Shown: one piece after another, positions 22,962 to 29,450 of the stretch | Layout: the number at the start of each line of letters is the position of its first letter | How positions within the stretch are numbered: position 1 is the first letter of the stretch | Assembly (NCBI GenBank): GCA_947383645.1 | Contig: CANDEH010000017.1 | Coordinates: 1-29,450, forward strand | DNA length: 29,450 bases | Reading direction: 5' to 3' | DNA from: an uncultured Clostridia bacterium | GTDB lineage: Bacteria; Bacillota; Clostridia; Oscillospirales; Oscillospiraceae | Notes under the pieces: model-generated | Seen by the model: the letters and a program-made list of their open reading frames with translations, nothing else | The model's database searches: none | Told to the model about the DNA's origin: nothing | Made by a program: the position numbers and the translations under genes

Positions 22962-23354
22962 ACAGAGGGAGGGGGGAAACAGCTCTGTTTCCCCCCTCCC
23001 AGCAGTCTGTCAAAAAAGCCGGCAGAGTGGGATGGCGGTAAGGAGGATAGTGTGAAAGGAACCCAAGAGGGGTTCCTTTCGCGTTAAATCGCCCGCCGCA
23101 GCGACAGATTTCGGCCCCAGGGCCGAAATCTGGTACCCCTGGCAACGCAGTTGCCAGGGGTACCCAAGAGGGGTTCCTTTCGCGTTAAATCAGCCCGCCG
23201 TACCCCAAGGGCATTTCCTCGCCGCTGCGCGGCTCAGGCACAGCGACAAATTGCGGTCATCGGCCGCAATTTGCCTCAGCGTGTCGGAAAAACCGTTGGT
23301 TTTTTCGACACGCTGAGGGGGGAAGCAGTTTTGCTTCCCCCCTCTTTCTGTTCA
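22959..23354. repeat. 396-bp hairpin-array element with terminal inverted repeats
   Basis: The ends are inverted copies: TGAACAGA (22959-22966) against TCTGTTCA (23347-23354). Inside each is a GGGGGGAA-stem hairpin (22967-23000 and 23315-23344) and a GTCTGTCAAAAAAGCC / GTGTCGAAAAAACC motif. In between are perfect hairpins at 23054-23080, 23105-23132, 23132-23164 (14-bp stem) and 23247-23273, and a 21-bp stem with one G-T pair at 23274-23318. A 30-bp direct repeat beginning ACCCAAGAGGGGTTCC occurs at 23061 and 23162. The first hairpin may also terminate lgt. No gene. Confidence 0.75.
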
Positions 23355-23502
23355 TCGCTGCCAGTATGGCCCTCCGTCTCTTCCGGGCGCGGCAGAGGCC
23401 GCACGGCAGGGCATTCCTCTCCCGTTCTCCACAGGAGGCGTCCCCCGGGGAAACCGCCGACACGGATGCCCGACAGGGCCGCCCCACAGAGCGAATGCCC
23501 GC

Positions 23503-23997
23503 TCACGGCTCAAAGGCCGGCACGCGCCGGATCAGCACCGCCGCCGCCGCGCCTACCGCCAGCCCCGCCAGCACACCGGAGACCAGCAGCGCCGGCAGAT
23601 AGTACGCCGCCGCGGCGGAGCGCAGCACTGCCGCCGCCACGGCGATCTGACCAATGTTGTGACAGACCCCGCCGGCCACGCTGACCCCCAGCTCCCCGAA
23701 CCAGCTCCGGCGGCGGAGCAGCCACATAATCAGAAAGCTCAGCGCCGCCCCGGCCAGACTGTACCAGAAGCTGTAGGCGTTCCCAAAGGTAAAGCTCACC
23801 AGCACCACCCGCAGCAGGGACAGCGCCGCCGCCGCCGCCGGACCCATCCGGTAGAGCGCGAAGATCACCACCAGATTCGCCAGCCCCAGCTTCACCCCCG
23901 GCACGGCAAAGGACAGCGGCACCAGGGTCTCCAGGTAGGACAGCACCATAGCCAGCGCTGTCAGGAGCCCGTAGCGGGCCACGGTCTTTCCCCTCAT
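23503..23997 (-). CDS. Gx transporter family protein (heptaprenyl diphosphate synthase component I-like)
   Basis: A 164-residue membrane protein with five to six hydrophobic helices, of the Hpre_diP_synt_I/Gx transporter family. Visible family segments are TALAMVLSYLETLVPL, VPGVKLGLANLVVIFALY (the conserved Pro-Gly-x-Lys-Leu-Gly-Leu-Ala-Asn) and FGNAYSFWYSLAGAALSF. Despite the historical name it is thought to be an ECF-like membrane transport component rather than a synthase; its substrate is unknown. It follows the NusG-domain-II gene by 14 bases, a very common pairing in Clostridia. GGAGG lies ahead of the ATG. Confidence 0.88.
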   Translation of the reverse strand: MRGKTVARYGLLTALAMVLSYLETLVPLSFAVPGVKLGLANLVVIFALYRMGPAAAAALSLLRVVLVSFTFGNAYSFWYSLAGAALSFLIMWLLRRRSWFGELGVSVAGGVCHNIGQIAVAAAVLRSAAAAYYLPALLVSGVLAGLAVGAAAAVLIRRVPAFEP

Positions 23998-24011
23998 CGT
24001 CTCCTCCTCCC

Positions 24012-24374
24012 CTACCGCGCCGCCGCGTCCAGCTCCGGACCGCCGCCGCCCGTCACCCTGATGACAAGGCGGTGGGGCAGGCAGATAATCTGCTCCCCCG
24101 CCCGGTGGATCTCCCCGGTGCGCACACAGGTGAGATCGCCGCAGTTGGCCGAACGCACCGCCGCCCCGCCGTCCCGGATGACAAGGACATTGTAGTCCTC
24201 CTCCCCGATCCGCACCGTCCGCTCCTCGCTGAGGGCGTAGCGCCCAACCTCCTCCCCGTCCAGGAGCACCAGCACCTCCCCGCCGCTGTCCCCCGGCCGC
24301 ATGATGAGGGCCAGCGCCAGAGCGGCGATCAGAAGCGCCGCCGCCAGCAGCAGGTCCCGCCGCCATCTCTTCAA
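24012..24374 (-). CDS. NusG domain II-containing membrane-anchored protein
   Basis: A 120-residue protein with one N-terminal transmembrane helix (about 7-25), then a small beta domain of NusG domain II type: EVLVLLDGEEVGRYALSEERTVRI, NVLVIRDGGAAVRSANCGDLTCVRTGEIHRAGEQIICLPHRLVIRV. The paired CGDLTC and ICLPHRLVI motif is diagnostic. No ATG lies at the expected place; a TTG at 24374 with GGGGAGGGGG eight bases ahead is the likely start, 19 bases after the comM stop. The role is unknown. Its constant company with Gx transporter genes suggests an extracytoplasmic partner subunit. Confidence 0.85.
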   Translation of the reverse strand: MKRWRRDLLLAAALLIAALALALIMRPGDSGGEVLVLLDGEEVGRYALSEERTVRIGEEDYNVLVIRDGGAAVRSANCGDLTCVRTGEIHRAGEQIICLPHRLVIRVTGGGGPELDAAAR

Positions 24375-24393
24375 TCCGCCGTCCCCCTCCCCA

Positions 24394-25911
24394 CTATCGC
24401 TCCAGGAGATCCGTATTCCGGTACTGCACCGCCTCGGCGATGTGCCCCGCTGTGACACGCTCCTCACCGTCCAGATCGGCAATGGTTCGGGCCACCCGCA
24501 GCACCCGGTCGTGGCTCCGGGCGGTAAGCCCCAGGCGGTCAAAGGCCGCATGGAGCACCCGCTCCCCGGCGTCGTCCAGGGCGCAGTGCTCCCCCACCAT
24601 GGCCGGCGTCATGTGGGCGTTGCAGGGCACCTCTGTCCCCGCGAACCGCGCCGCCTGCATCCTCCGGGCGGCGTCCACCCGCGCCTTCACCGCCGCGGAG
24701 GGTTCCGGGGCCTCCCGGCGGCGCATGGCCTCAAACTCCACCGAGGGCACCTGGACGTGGAGGTCCATCCGGTCCAGCATGGGCCCGCTGATCTTGTCAA
24801 TGTACTTGCGCACCTGCTCCGGCGTACAGCGGCACCGGCCCGAGGGGTGGCCGTACCACCCGCAGCGGCAGGGGTTCATGGCGCACACCAGCATGAACCG
24901 GCTGGGCAGGCGGACGGACCCAGCCGCCCGGGTCACCGTCACCTCCCCGTCCTCGATGGGCTGGCGCAGCGCCTCCAGCACATCCCGCTGGAACTCCGGC
25001 AGCTCGTCCAGAAACAGCACCCCGTTGTGGGCCAGAGAGATCTCTCCCGGCCGGGGGATGCTGCCACCGCCGATCATGGCCACCGCCGACAGCGTGTGGT
25101 GGGGCGAGCGGAAGGGACGAGCGGTGAGGAGGGGGGATCTGGAGTCGGTGAGCCCCGCCACGGACCAGATCTCTGTGGCCTCCAGGGACTCCTGCCGGGT
25201 CATGTCCGGCAGGATGGAGGGCAGCCGCCGGGCCAGCATGGACTTCCCCGCCCCGGGACTGCCGATCAGCAGCACATTGTGCCCCCCGGCGGCGGCGATC
25301 TCCAGCGCCCGCTTCACATTCTCCTGCCCCATCACCTCGGAGAAGTCCGGCAGGCTCGGCCGGACCTCCGGGGAGCGGAAGGGCTCCGCAGGAGTCAGGG
25401 GCTCCTCCCCCCGCAAATGGCGGATCAGGGCCGCCGCGTCGGCCACCGGATAGACGGTCACCCCCTCGGCCAGAGACGCCTCGGCGGCATTCTCCCGGGG
25501 GACAAAAATCCGGCTCACCCCCAGGCGCCCGGCCGCCATGGCCATGGGCAGCATCCCCCTCACCGGCCGCAGAGCCCCGGTGAGGGACAGCTCCCCCAGA
25601 AAGACGCTGTCCTCCCCCGGCGGCTCGATCTCCCCGCCGGCGGCCAGCAGCCCCAGTAGGATGGGCAGGTCGTAGATGGTACCCTCCTTCTTCAGCGCCG
25701 CCGGGGCCAGATTCACAGTGATCCGGCTGACAGGGAATTTCAGGCCGCAGGCCTTCACCGCGGAGCGGACCCGCTCCCGGGACTCCCGCACCGCCGCGTC
25801 GGGCAATCCCACCACGTCAAAGGCGGGCAGTCCGCCGCTGAGGGCGCACTCCACCGTCACCCCGTACCCGGCGATGCCGCTGAGTCCAAGGGAACGGACA
25901 CTCACTACCAT
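24394..25911 (-). CDS. comM: YifB/ComM family Mg-chelatase-like AAA+ ATPase
   Basis: A 505-residue, full-length YifB/ComM protein. The N-terminal Lon-like (ChlI) domain spans about 1-170, with FDVVGLPDAAVRESRERVRSA at 31-51. The AAA+ domain follows, with Walker A GSPGAGKS (217-224) and a Walker B LFLDELPEF. The C-terminal domain includes a Cys-containing CRCGWYGHPSGRCRC segment typical of the family. ComM of Vibrio and Haemophilus is a helicase that promotes branch migration during natural transformation; the role in Clostridia is not established. The ATG at 25911 has GAGGTGA ahead. It heads a likely operon with the NusG-II and Gx genes. Confidence 0.93.
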   Translation of the reverse strand: MVVSVRSLGLSGIAGYGVTVECALSGGLPAFDVVGLPDAAVRESRERVRSAVKACGLKFPVSRITVNLAPAALKKEGTIYDLPILLGLLAAGGEIEPPGEDSVFLGELSLTGALRPVRGMLPMAMAAGRLGVSRIFVPRENAAEASLAEGVTVYPVADAAALIRHLRGEEPLTPAEPFRSPEVRPSLPDFSEVMGQENVKRALEIAAAGGHNVLLIGSPGAGKSMLARRLPSILPDMTRQESLEATEIWSVAGLTDSRSPLLTARPFRSPHHTLSAVAMIGGGSIPRPGEISLAHNGVLFLDELPEFQRDVLEALRQPIEDGEVTVTRAAGSVRLPSRFMLVCAMNPCRCGWYGHPSGRCRCTPEQVRKYIDKISGPMLDRMDLHVQVPSVEFEAMRRREAPEPSAAVKARVDAARRMQAARFAGTEVPCNAHMTPAMVGEHCALDDAGERVLHAAFDRLGLTARSHDRVLRVARTIADLDGEERVTAGHIAEAVQYRNTDLLER

Positions 25912-25940
25912 AGGTGGTCACCTCACTCTCTCGTTCAATC

Positions 25941-25982
25941 AAAAAATGGCGGTCTTTGCCCCCGGCAAACAGTCCTCCCGCC
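25941..25982 (-). terminator. Terminator-like hairpin in the comM leader
   Basis: On the minus strand a stem with outer GGCGG/CCGCC and inner TTTGCC/GGCAAA parts, separated by a bulge, is followed by A and six T (25941-25946). It ends about 30 bases before the comM start codon. No minus-strand gene lies immediately upstream. A 7-bp hairpin GTCCGGC/GCCGGAC (25983-26000) directly precedes it. An attenuator for comM, or the end of a short RNA, is possible. Confidence 0.5.
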
Positions 25983-26242
25983 GTCCGGCACGAGCCGGAC
26001 CCATTCATTTCAAATTTTTAACGTCTAATTTCTATATTTGCAATTTAAGGAAACACAGATTTAAAGAAGCGTGGAAAATTATTCACTGGTTCCGCAGGCC
26101 GGATCGCTTCTCCTCCGCCGGCATCGGACAGCTCTTTCGCTTCGGCATTTTCCCCCATCCTACCACGGCCGGCAGCCCTGCGCAAGCTCCCCGCAGGGGG
26201 GAGGTCGGGCGGATAAAGTCACAGATTTCCAAAATCTATCCC

Positions 26243-26271
26243 TTGCAATGCCCCGCGGGATGGGCTATACT
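26243..26271 (+). promoter_or_regulatory. Sigma-70 promoter of the HD-domain gene
   Basis: TTGCAA (26243-26248), 17-base spacer, TATACT (26266-26271), about 86 bases before the start codon. The remaining gap 25912-26242 holds only the comM leader and AT-rich sequence near 26005-26085. Confidence 0.65.
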
Positions 26272-26357
26272 GTACTCTGTAAAGATGAGCGCGTTTCCCT
26301 CCGCCGGACCGGCGCGGGGGACGCGGAGCGATATTCTGATCTGCGGAGGGAAGTCCA

Positions 26358-26912
26358 ATGGACCAGTTTTTTGAGCAGATGACCGAGGACATCATCGGCC
26401 ATCCGCTGTTTCAGCAGCTGCGCCTGTGCACCCATCACGGCGGGGAAAACTCCCTGTACATCCACTCGGTGGATACCGCCAGGTGCGCCTGCCGCCTTGC
26501 CCGGCGCTTTCATCTGAAGGAGGAGCGGGTCCGGGCGGTGACCCGGGCGGCGCTGCTCCACGACTTCTTTGGCTACGACTGGCACAGCGACGCCTATAAG
26601 CAGACCCTGCGGCACTACCGGGGCTGGCGGCGGGTCAAGCAGATGCACGCCTTCGCCCACGGGGCCCGGGCCGCCCGGCGGGCAGACCGCTTCTTTCCCC
26701 TGGACGAGCGCCAGCGCTCCGCCATTGTCAGCCACATGTTCCCCCTGGCCCCGGTGCCCAAAAACGCCGAGGCCTGGATCTTGACCCTGGCCGATAAGGT
26801 GGTGGCCTCCCGGGAGGTGTCCGCGGCGGTGGGATTCTATATGCGCCGCTGGTGCCGCAAGGTGCTGCCCGCCGTCCACCACCGGACGGAGAGACGCTCA
26901 TGGAGCGCCTGA
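26358..26912 (+). CDS. HD-domain protein, putative phosphohydrolase
   Basis: A 184-residue protein with the metal-binding pattern of the HD superfamily: H36 in YIHSVDTA, the H68-D69 pair in ALLHDFFGYDW, His in AHGARAA (about 101), and later His/Asp in IVSHMFPL and LTLADKVVAS. The length and single-domain form fit small HD hydrolases acting on nucleotides or uncharacterised phosphoesters; the substrate is unknown. GGAGGG lies seven bases before the ATG. A small gene begins inside its last 13 bases. Confidence 0.88.
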   Translation: MDQFFEQMTEDIIGHPLFQQLRLCTHHGGENSLYIHSVDTARCACRLARRFHLKEERVRAVTRAALLHDFFGYDWHSDAYKQTLRHYRGWRRVKQMHAFAHGARAARRADRFFPLDERQRSAIVSHMFPLAPVPKNAEAWILTLADKVVASREVSAAVGFYMRRWCRKVLPAVHHRTERRSWSA

Positions 26913-27178
26913 CGCGGCGGGGTGCGGACGGCGGCGTGACGCTTGCGGAGGGCTGTACGGTCTCTGAGGCGCTGGAGCGTCTGGCCGGGTATGAGAACGT
27001 CCACGCTCTTCTGGCGGAGGAGTATCAGCAGGCCGAGGCCAGGCTGGCCGCTCTGCGCGGACAGGGCAGGGCCCGCTCCGCCGGTTTCCAGCAGGCCCTG
27101 GCAGAGAAGCTGCGCCTGGCGGCGCTGCTGGAGCGTCTGGAGAAGCTGCCGGGAGAGCCGCCAGCGCCGCCGCTCTAA
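26900..27178 (+). CDS. Small prophage-like hypothetical protein
   Basis: A 92-residue protein starting MERLTRRGADGGVTLAEGC, followed by VSEALERLAGYENVHALL and a Gln/Glu/Arg/Leu-rich helix that is probably a coiled coil. The opening resembles short proteins (MEKLTRR...ALERLAEYED type) common in Clostridial prophages; this is recollection of the pattern, not a search result. GGAG lies eight bases before the ATG, and the gene overlaps the HD gene by 13 bases, so it is probably translated with it. Function unknown. Confidence 0.6.
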   Translation: MERLTRRGADGGVTLAEGCTVSEALERLAGYENVHALLAEEYQQAEARLAALRGQGRARSAGFQQALAEKLRLAALLERLEKLPGEPPAPPL

Positions 27179-27603
27179 CCTCTCTGTCCGCTTGGTCCGC
27201 AGCCGCCCGGTCCTTCCGGATGTCGAAGCCCCTGCCCCCTTCAGCGGAGGTGCGGCTGTGCGCCGGAGAGGCGGATCCGCTCCGCCCGTCTGGGTACACC
27301 GGGGGGGTAGAATCATACTCATCGGCCGGGCCGGCGGTATGTACAGGCTCCCCTGGGCCTGTTACCGGCAGAGCCTACAGGCTCATCGAATTTCTTTCGC
27401 TTGCAGGAGGCGCCCCACTGCTATGGAACAGCGGTGAGGTGTCTCTATTTTTCTCTGCCCATATTTCCGGCTTTTCTTCTGTCGCTTTTACACAGCGGTT
27501 CCCCGCTTCGCTCGGATATTTTTTCCCGGCATAGCTAAAGCTCTTTGAAACCATTGGCACGGCCGGTGCTTTTCCTTTACAGCAGAAGTACAGCAGGGGC
27601 TTC
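27179..27603. other. Convergent intergenic stretch without a convincing gene
   Basis: Open frames exist on both strands (27220-27534 plus, 27375-27743 minus), but neither has a ribosome site, a recognisable domain or a strand-specific codon pattern. From about 27380 on the composition is more AT-rich and T-rich on the plus strand than the flanking housekeeping genes. It marks the left edge of a compositionally different segment extending to about 29160. Confidence 0.5.
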
Positions 27604-28149
27604 TCAGGCAGAGGGAAACACCTCTTCCCCTGTCCGGCAAAGGAGCTGAAGCGCCGGGGAGCTGAAGATATTTCCGTAAAATGCTCTGAGTTGGTTGTGA
27701 CGAATCTCCAATATCCGCATGTCATCGTCCTCAGCAGGCTCATATCCGATCAATACGCCATCGACTTTACAGTCGCTGCTGATTTCCATAAGCCTTGCAA
27801 ACAGCTTTTTGAAATTTGTTCTCGCCTCGCCTGCGTCCGCAAAGGAAAACTGGCTCTCCTCAAAGTGGATAGTGATGTCGCCGCAGACGGCGTTGTGGCT
27901 AATCAGCACCACCACATTCCGCAGCGTCATGCCGATATGGAGCTCTGCCAGGTAAATATCGCTGGTCCCTGTCCCGCGAAAGAACGCCGTCCAGTCCTCC
28001 GTATCCGGATATTCCAAGGTCTCCCCCCGCTCCGGACAGAAAAAATGGGAGGCAAGGATGTCCGCGCGGCGCACCTGGAGATGCCTGCTGATAACCGTTT
28101 TCAGGAACTTTACCGGCACATTTTCCAGAATAATTTCTATATACTCCAT
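27604..28149 (-). CDS. Hypothetical protein of unknown family
   Basis: A 181-residue soluble protein, not recognised. It begins MEYIEIILENVPVKFLKTV and has an alternating hydrophobic pattern (DIYLAELHIGMTLRNVVVLI, GDITIHFEESQFSF) suggesting a mixed alpha/beta fold. No catalytic motif or signal peptide is visible. The start at 28149 has AGAGGA ten bases upstream; the frame runs further to 28221 without support. It lies 145 bases downstream of the 28295-29071 gene on the same strand. Codon usage is more relaxed than in the GC-rich neighbours. An immunity-like or regulatory role is only speculation. Confidence 0.65.
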   Translation of the reverse strand: MEYIEIILENVPVKFLKTVISRHLQVRRADILASHFFCPERGETLEYPDTEDWTAFFRGTGTSDIYLAELHIGMTLRNVVVLISHNAVCGDITIHFEESQFSFADAGEARTNFKKLFARLMEISSDCKVDGVLIGYEPAEDDDMRILEIRHNQLRAFYGNIFSSPALQLLCRTGEEVFPSA

Positions 28150-28294
28150 CTGTCCACTATCCTCTGTGGGAAATCCGGCAAGGTCCGGCAAAGAAAACCG
28201 CTTTACGCCCCGGAGGGACATCCGCTCCGTCCCGTCGGGATCGGCTCTTTTCCTTCTCCCGCTGTTCCCCTTTTCCGCCCCGCAAGCGCCCCGA

Positions 28295-29071
28295 CTACAG
28301 CTCGGACTTCAGATTCTCAAGGAAGGCCGGCAGCATATTTTCAACGCAGAGCTTCAGATAATCAAGGTCCTTTGCGGTAATCCCGGCGGGGATGTAAAAG
28401 CGTGCGGTTCTCTTCCCTAAAGTCGGGATTTCAAAGTTGTACCCCTCTTCGCAGCGGTCTCCCGCGCTTTTCCGCAGCTTATCAGCATCTATCGGACTTA
28501 AAATTTCCAGATCCGCCTCGTCTAAAGTCGTTTCCGGCATTTTATGCTCCGTATTCACGCTGAGAACACCGTTTGCAAGCAGTCCCAGATGCTCCGCGCT
28601 CTCGATAAAGCAGGCGGCGGCCCTGTCCTTGACTTGTTTGATGATGTGGTACTCATTCATCAAAATATTGGAGAGCTGTCCTTTTGCCGGTACAGACTTT
28701 CCGTTGTAGCGCTCTATCAGCTTTGTATAGAGCGGAGGCATTTCGAAAGCCTCAATTAAAAGCTGCTTTACCTCGCCTGCGCTCCTCTCCGGATCAAGTA
28801 TGCGCCGGGCAAATTCCGTCAACCGCGCTTTATTGCGGCCGGTAGTGATAAATCCGAACTGTTTTGATGCTCCAATGCGGCTTAAAAAGGATCTGGTTGT
28901 GACGCAGGTGAGCCCCAAGGGCTGGAGTATGCGCTCGTAGGGAACCGACTCCTCCTTGAAGGAATCAATTAGTCTTATAAATTCGTAGCTCTCCTTAATT
29001 GTAACTGCGGGGTAAAGGGCGCTCTTCTTTCGAGTCGCGCTGCTTATTGCCGTGCTGTTCTGATTTTCCAT
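28295..29071 (-). CDS. DUF5343-like putative DNA-binding protein
   Basis: A 258-residue protein. Residues about 20-150 (YPAVTIKESYEFIRLIDSFK, LGLTCVTTRSFLSRIGASKQFGFI, then AFEMPPLYTKLIERYNGKSVP) have the organisation of tandem winged-helix domains seen in DUF5343-type proteins. A helical segment around IKQVKDRAAACFIESAEHLGLL follows. The C-terminus FEIPTLGKRTARFYIPAGITAKDLDYLKLCVENML resembles a short module common in bacterial wHTH proteins. The start at 29071 has AAAGGAGG seven bases ahead. Family assignment is by pattern memory and needs a profile search. AT-rich codons suggest horizontal acquisition. Confidence 0.65.
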   Translation of the reverse strand: MENQNSTAISSATRKKSALYPAVTIKESYEFIRLIDSFKEESVPYERILQPLGLTCVTTRSFLSRIGASKQFGFITTGRNKARLTEFARRILDPERSAGEVKQLLIEAFEMPPLYTKLIERYNGKSVPAKGQLSNILMNEYHIIKQVKDRAAACFIESAEHLGLLANGVLSVNTEHKMPETTLDEADLEILSPIDADKLRKSAGDRCEEGYNFEIPTLGKRTARFYIPAGITAKDLDYLKLCVENMLPAFLENLKSEL

Positions 29072-29093
29072 CCAAACGCCTCCTTTCACTGGC

Positions 29094-29156
29094 AGTTTAC
29101 CATACGCTCGTTTTAAAGTCAATACGCTTTTCTAAAATTTTTACGCTTTTTTGAAA
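29094..29156 (-). promoter_or_regulatory. Promoter overlapping three TACGCT direct repeats
   Basis: Minus strand TTGACT (29117-29122), 17-base spacer, TAAACT (29094-29099). On the plus strand ATACGCTCGTTTTAAA (29102), ATACGCTTTTCTAAAA (29122) and TTACGCTTTTTTGAAA (29141) form three similar repeats 19-20 bases apart, on one face of the helix. They cover and extend upstream of the -35, suggesting a regulator binding site. Confidence 0.6.
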
Positions 29157-29187
29157 GCTCTTTTATTTTATAGGCTGCTTACAAGCC

Positions 29188-29234
29188 AAACAAAGCCGCC
29201 GGAGGGCACTTCTTTCCCTCCGGCGGCTTTGTTT
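29188..29234. terminator. Bidirectional intrinsic terminator (19-bp stem)
   Basis: AAACAAAGCCGCCGGAGGG (29188-29206) pairs perfectly with 29216-29234 around a 9-base loop. T-rich sequence ends the stem in both directions. It lies 6 bases beyond the stop codon of the minus-strand gene at 29241 and should end its transcript. Confidence 0.9.
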
Positions 29235-29240
29235 GCTCTC

Positions 29241-29450
29241 TTACTTCTTCATCAGGTACTCGTCAATGGCCTTGGCGGCGGTCTTGCCGGCGCCCATGGC
29301 CAAGATGACGGTGGCCGCGCCGGTGACGGCGTCGCCGCCGGCGTAGACGGCCTCGCGGCTGGTGAGGCCCTCCTCGTTGACGATGATGCCGCCCTTCCTG
29401 TTGATCTCCAGGCCCTTGGTGGTGGACTTGATGAGGGGGTTGGGGCTGGT
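29241..29450 (-). CDS. gltA: Glutamate synthase small subunit / NfnB-like, C-terminal fragment
   Basis: Only the last 69 codons are in the window; the rest lies beyond position 29450. The translation starts TSPNPLIKSTTKGLEINRKG and contains VYAGGDAVTGAATVILAMGAGKTAAKAIDEYLMKK. The GGD-x-VTGAATVI-AMGAG motif is the FAD-binding end of the glutamate synthase beta-subunit/dihydropyrimidine dehydrogenase-like flavoprotein family. In Clostridia the same family includes NfnB of the electron-bifurcating transhydrogenase; the fragment cannot tell these apart. It is cut by the window edge, not truncated biologically as far as can be seen. Confidence 0.85.
   Translation of the reverse strand, partial: TSPNPLIKSTTKGLEINRKGGIIVNEEGLTSREAVYAGGDAVTGAATVILAMGAGKTAAKAIDEYLMKK

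Noticed and set aside
23061..23191. Two 30-bp direct repeats that might suggest a CRISPR array
   Set aside because: Only two copies, about 71 bases apart, and the spacer consists of perfect hairpins. No cas genes are in the window.
27220..27534. 104-codon plus-strand open frame, and an overlapping minus-strand frame (27375-27743)
   Set aside because: Neither strand is favoured; no start signal, domain or convincing codon pattern.

Overview
The window is GC-rich bacterial chromosome, most likely from a gut Clostridia of the Oscillospiraceae type (Flavonifractor/Lawsonibacter/Oscillibacter-like; inferred). The pointers are an IreB-type regulatory phosphoprotein, a YfmF/YfmH peptidase-like pair, a Re-citrate-synthase-type enzyme, an S-layer-homology (SLH) surface protein, and a NusG-domain-II plus Gx-transporter pair. 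Genes are closely packed, mostly on the minus strand, with strong GGAGG-type ribosome sites and several near-consensus sigma-70 promoters. No rRNA, tRNA, CRISPR array or complete insertion sequence was seen.

Layout. 1-3.1 kb: a small XRE regulator with a four-helix membrane protein, behind a promoter bracketed by two 18-bp repeats; then an MTA/SAH nucleosidase and a B12-domain-type radical SAM protein. 3.3-7.5 kb: a RidA / DUF5662 / GNAT operon and a DUF885 lipoprotein with a gamma-carbonic-anhydrase-like protein. 7.5-10.9 kb: a zinc/cadmium efflux operon (SmtB-type repressor, free-standing metallochaperone, P1B ATPase) split and followed by repeat elements. 11.2-14.9 kb: a 1252-residue secreted protein with five Ig-like domains, five copies of an unusual ~110-residue repeat and three SLH domains. 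15.2-18.1 kb: an operon of Re-citrate-synthase-type enzyme, unknown protein and FCD-type GntR regulator, whose promoter carries a 28-bp perfect palindrome. 18.2-23 kb: ireB, then yfmF-yfmH-lgt on the plus strand. 23.5-25.9 kb: comM/yifB, a NusG-II protein and a Gx transporter. 26.4-29.2 kb: an HD-domain protein, a small prophage-like protein and two poorly known genes of more AT-rich composition. The end of the window holds the C-terminus of a glutamate synthase small subunit or NfnB-like protein.

The most unusual feature is in the intergenic DNA. At least four gaps carry copies of one mosaic element built from successive hairpins. Between copies the linkers and loops are conserved, while the stems differ in sequence but stay complementary. 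A ~33-bp hairpin with a 5-base loop and a retained G-U pair occurs four times with compensatory substitutions. A second hairpin type with a TTGA-like core occurs five times; in two copies its arm contains the stop codon of the upstream gene, and in a third it follows the stop within a few bases. One copy carries a nested 162-bp AT-rich insert with 19-bp terminal inverted repeats. A ~396-bp element with related architecture starts exactly at the lgt stop codon, and a 154-bp foldback lies after the SLH gene.
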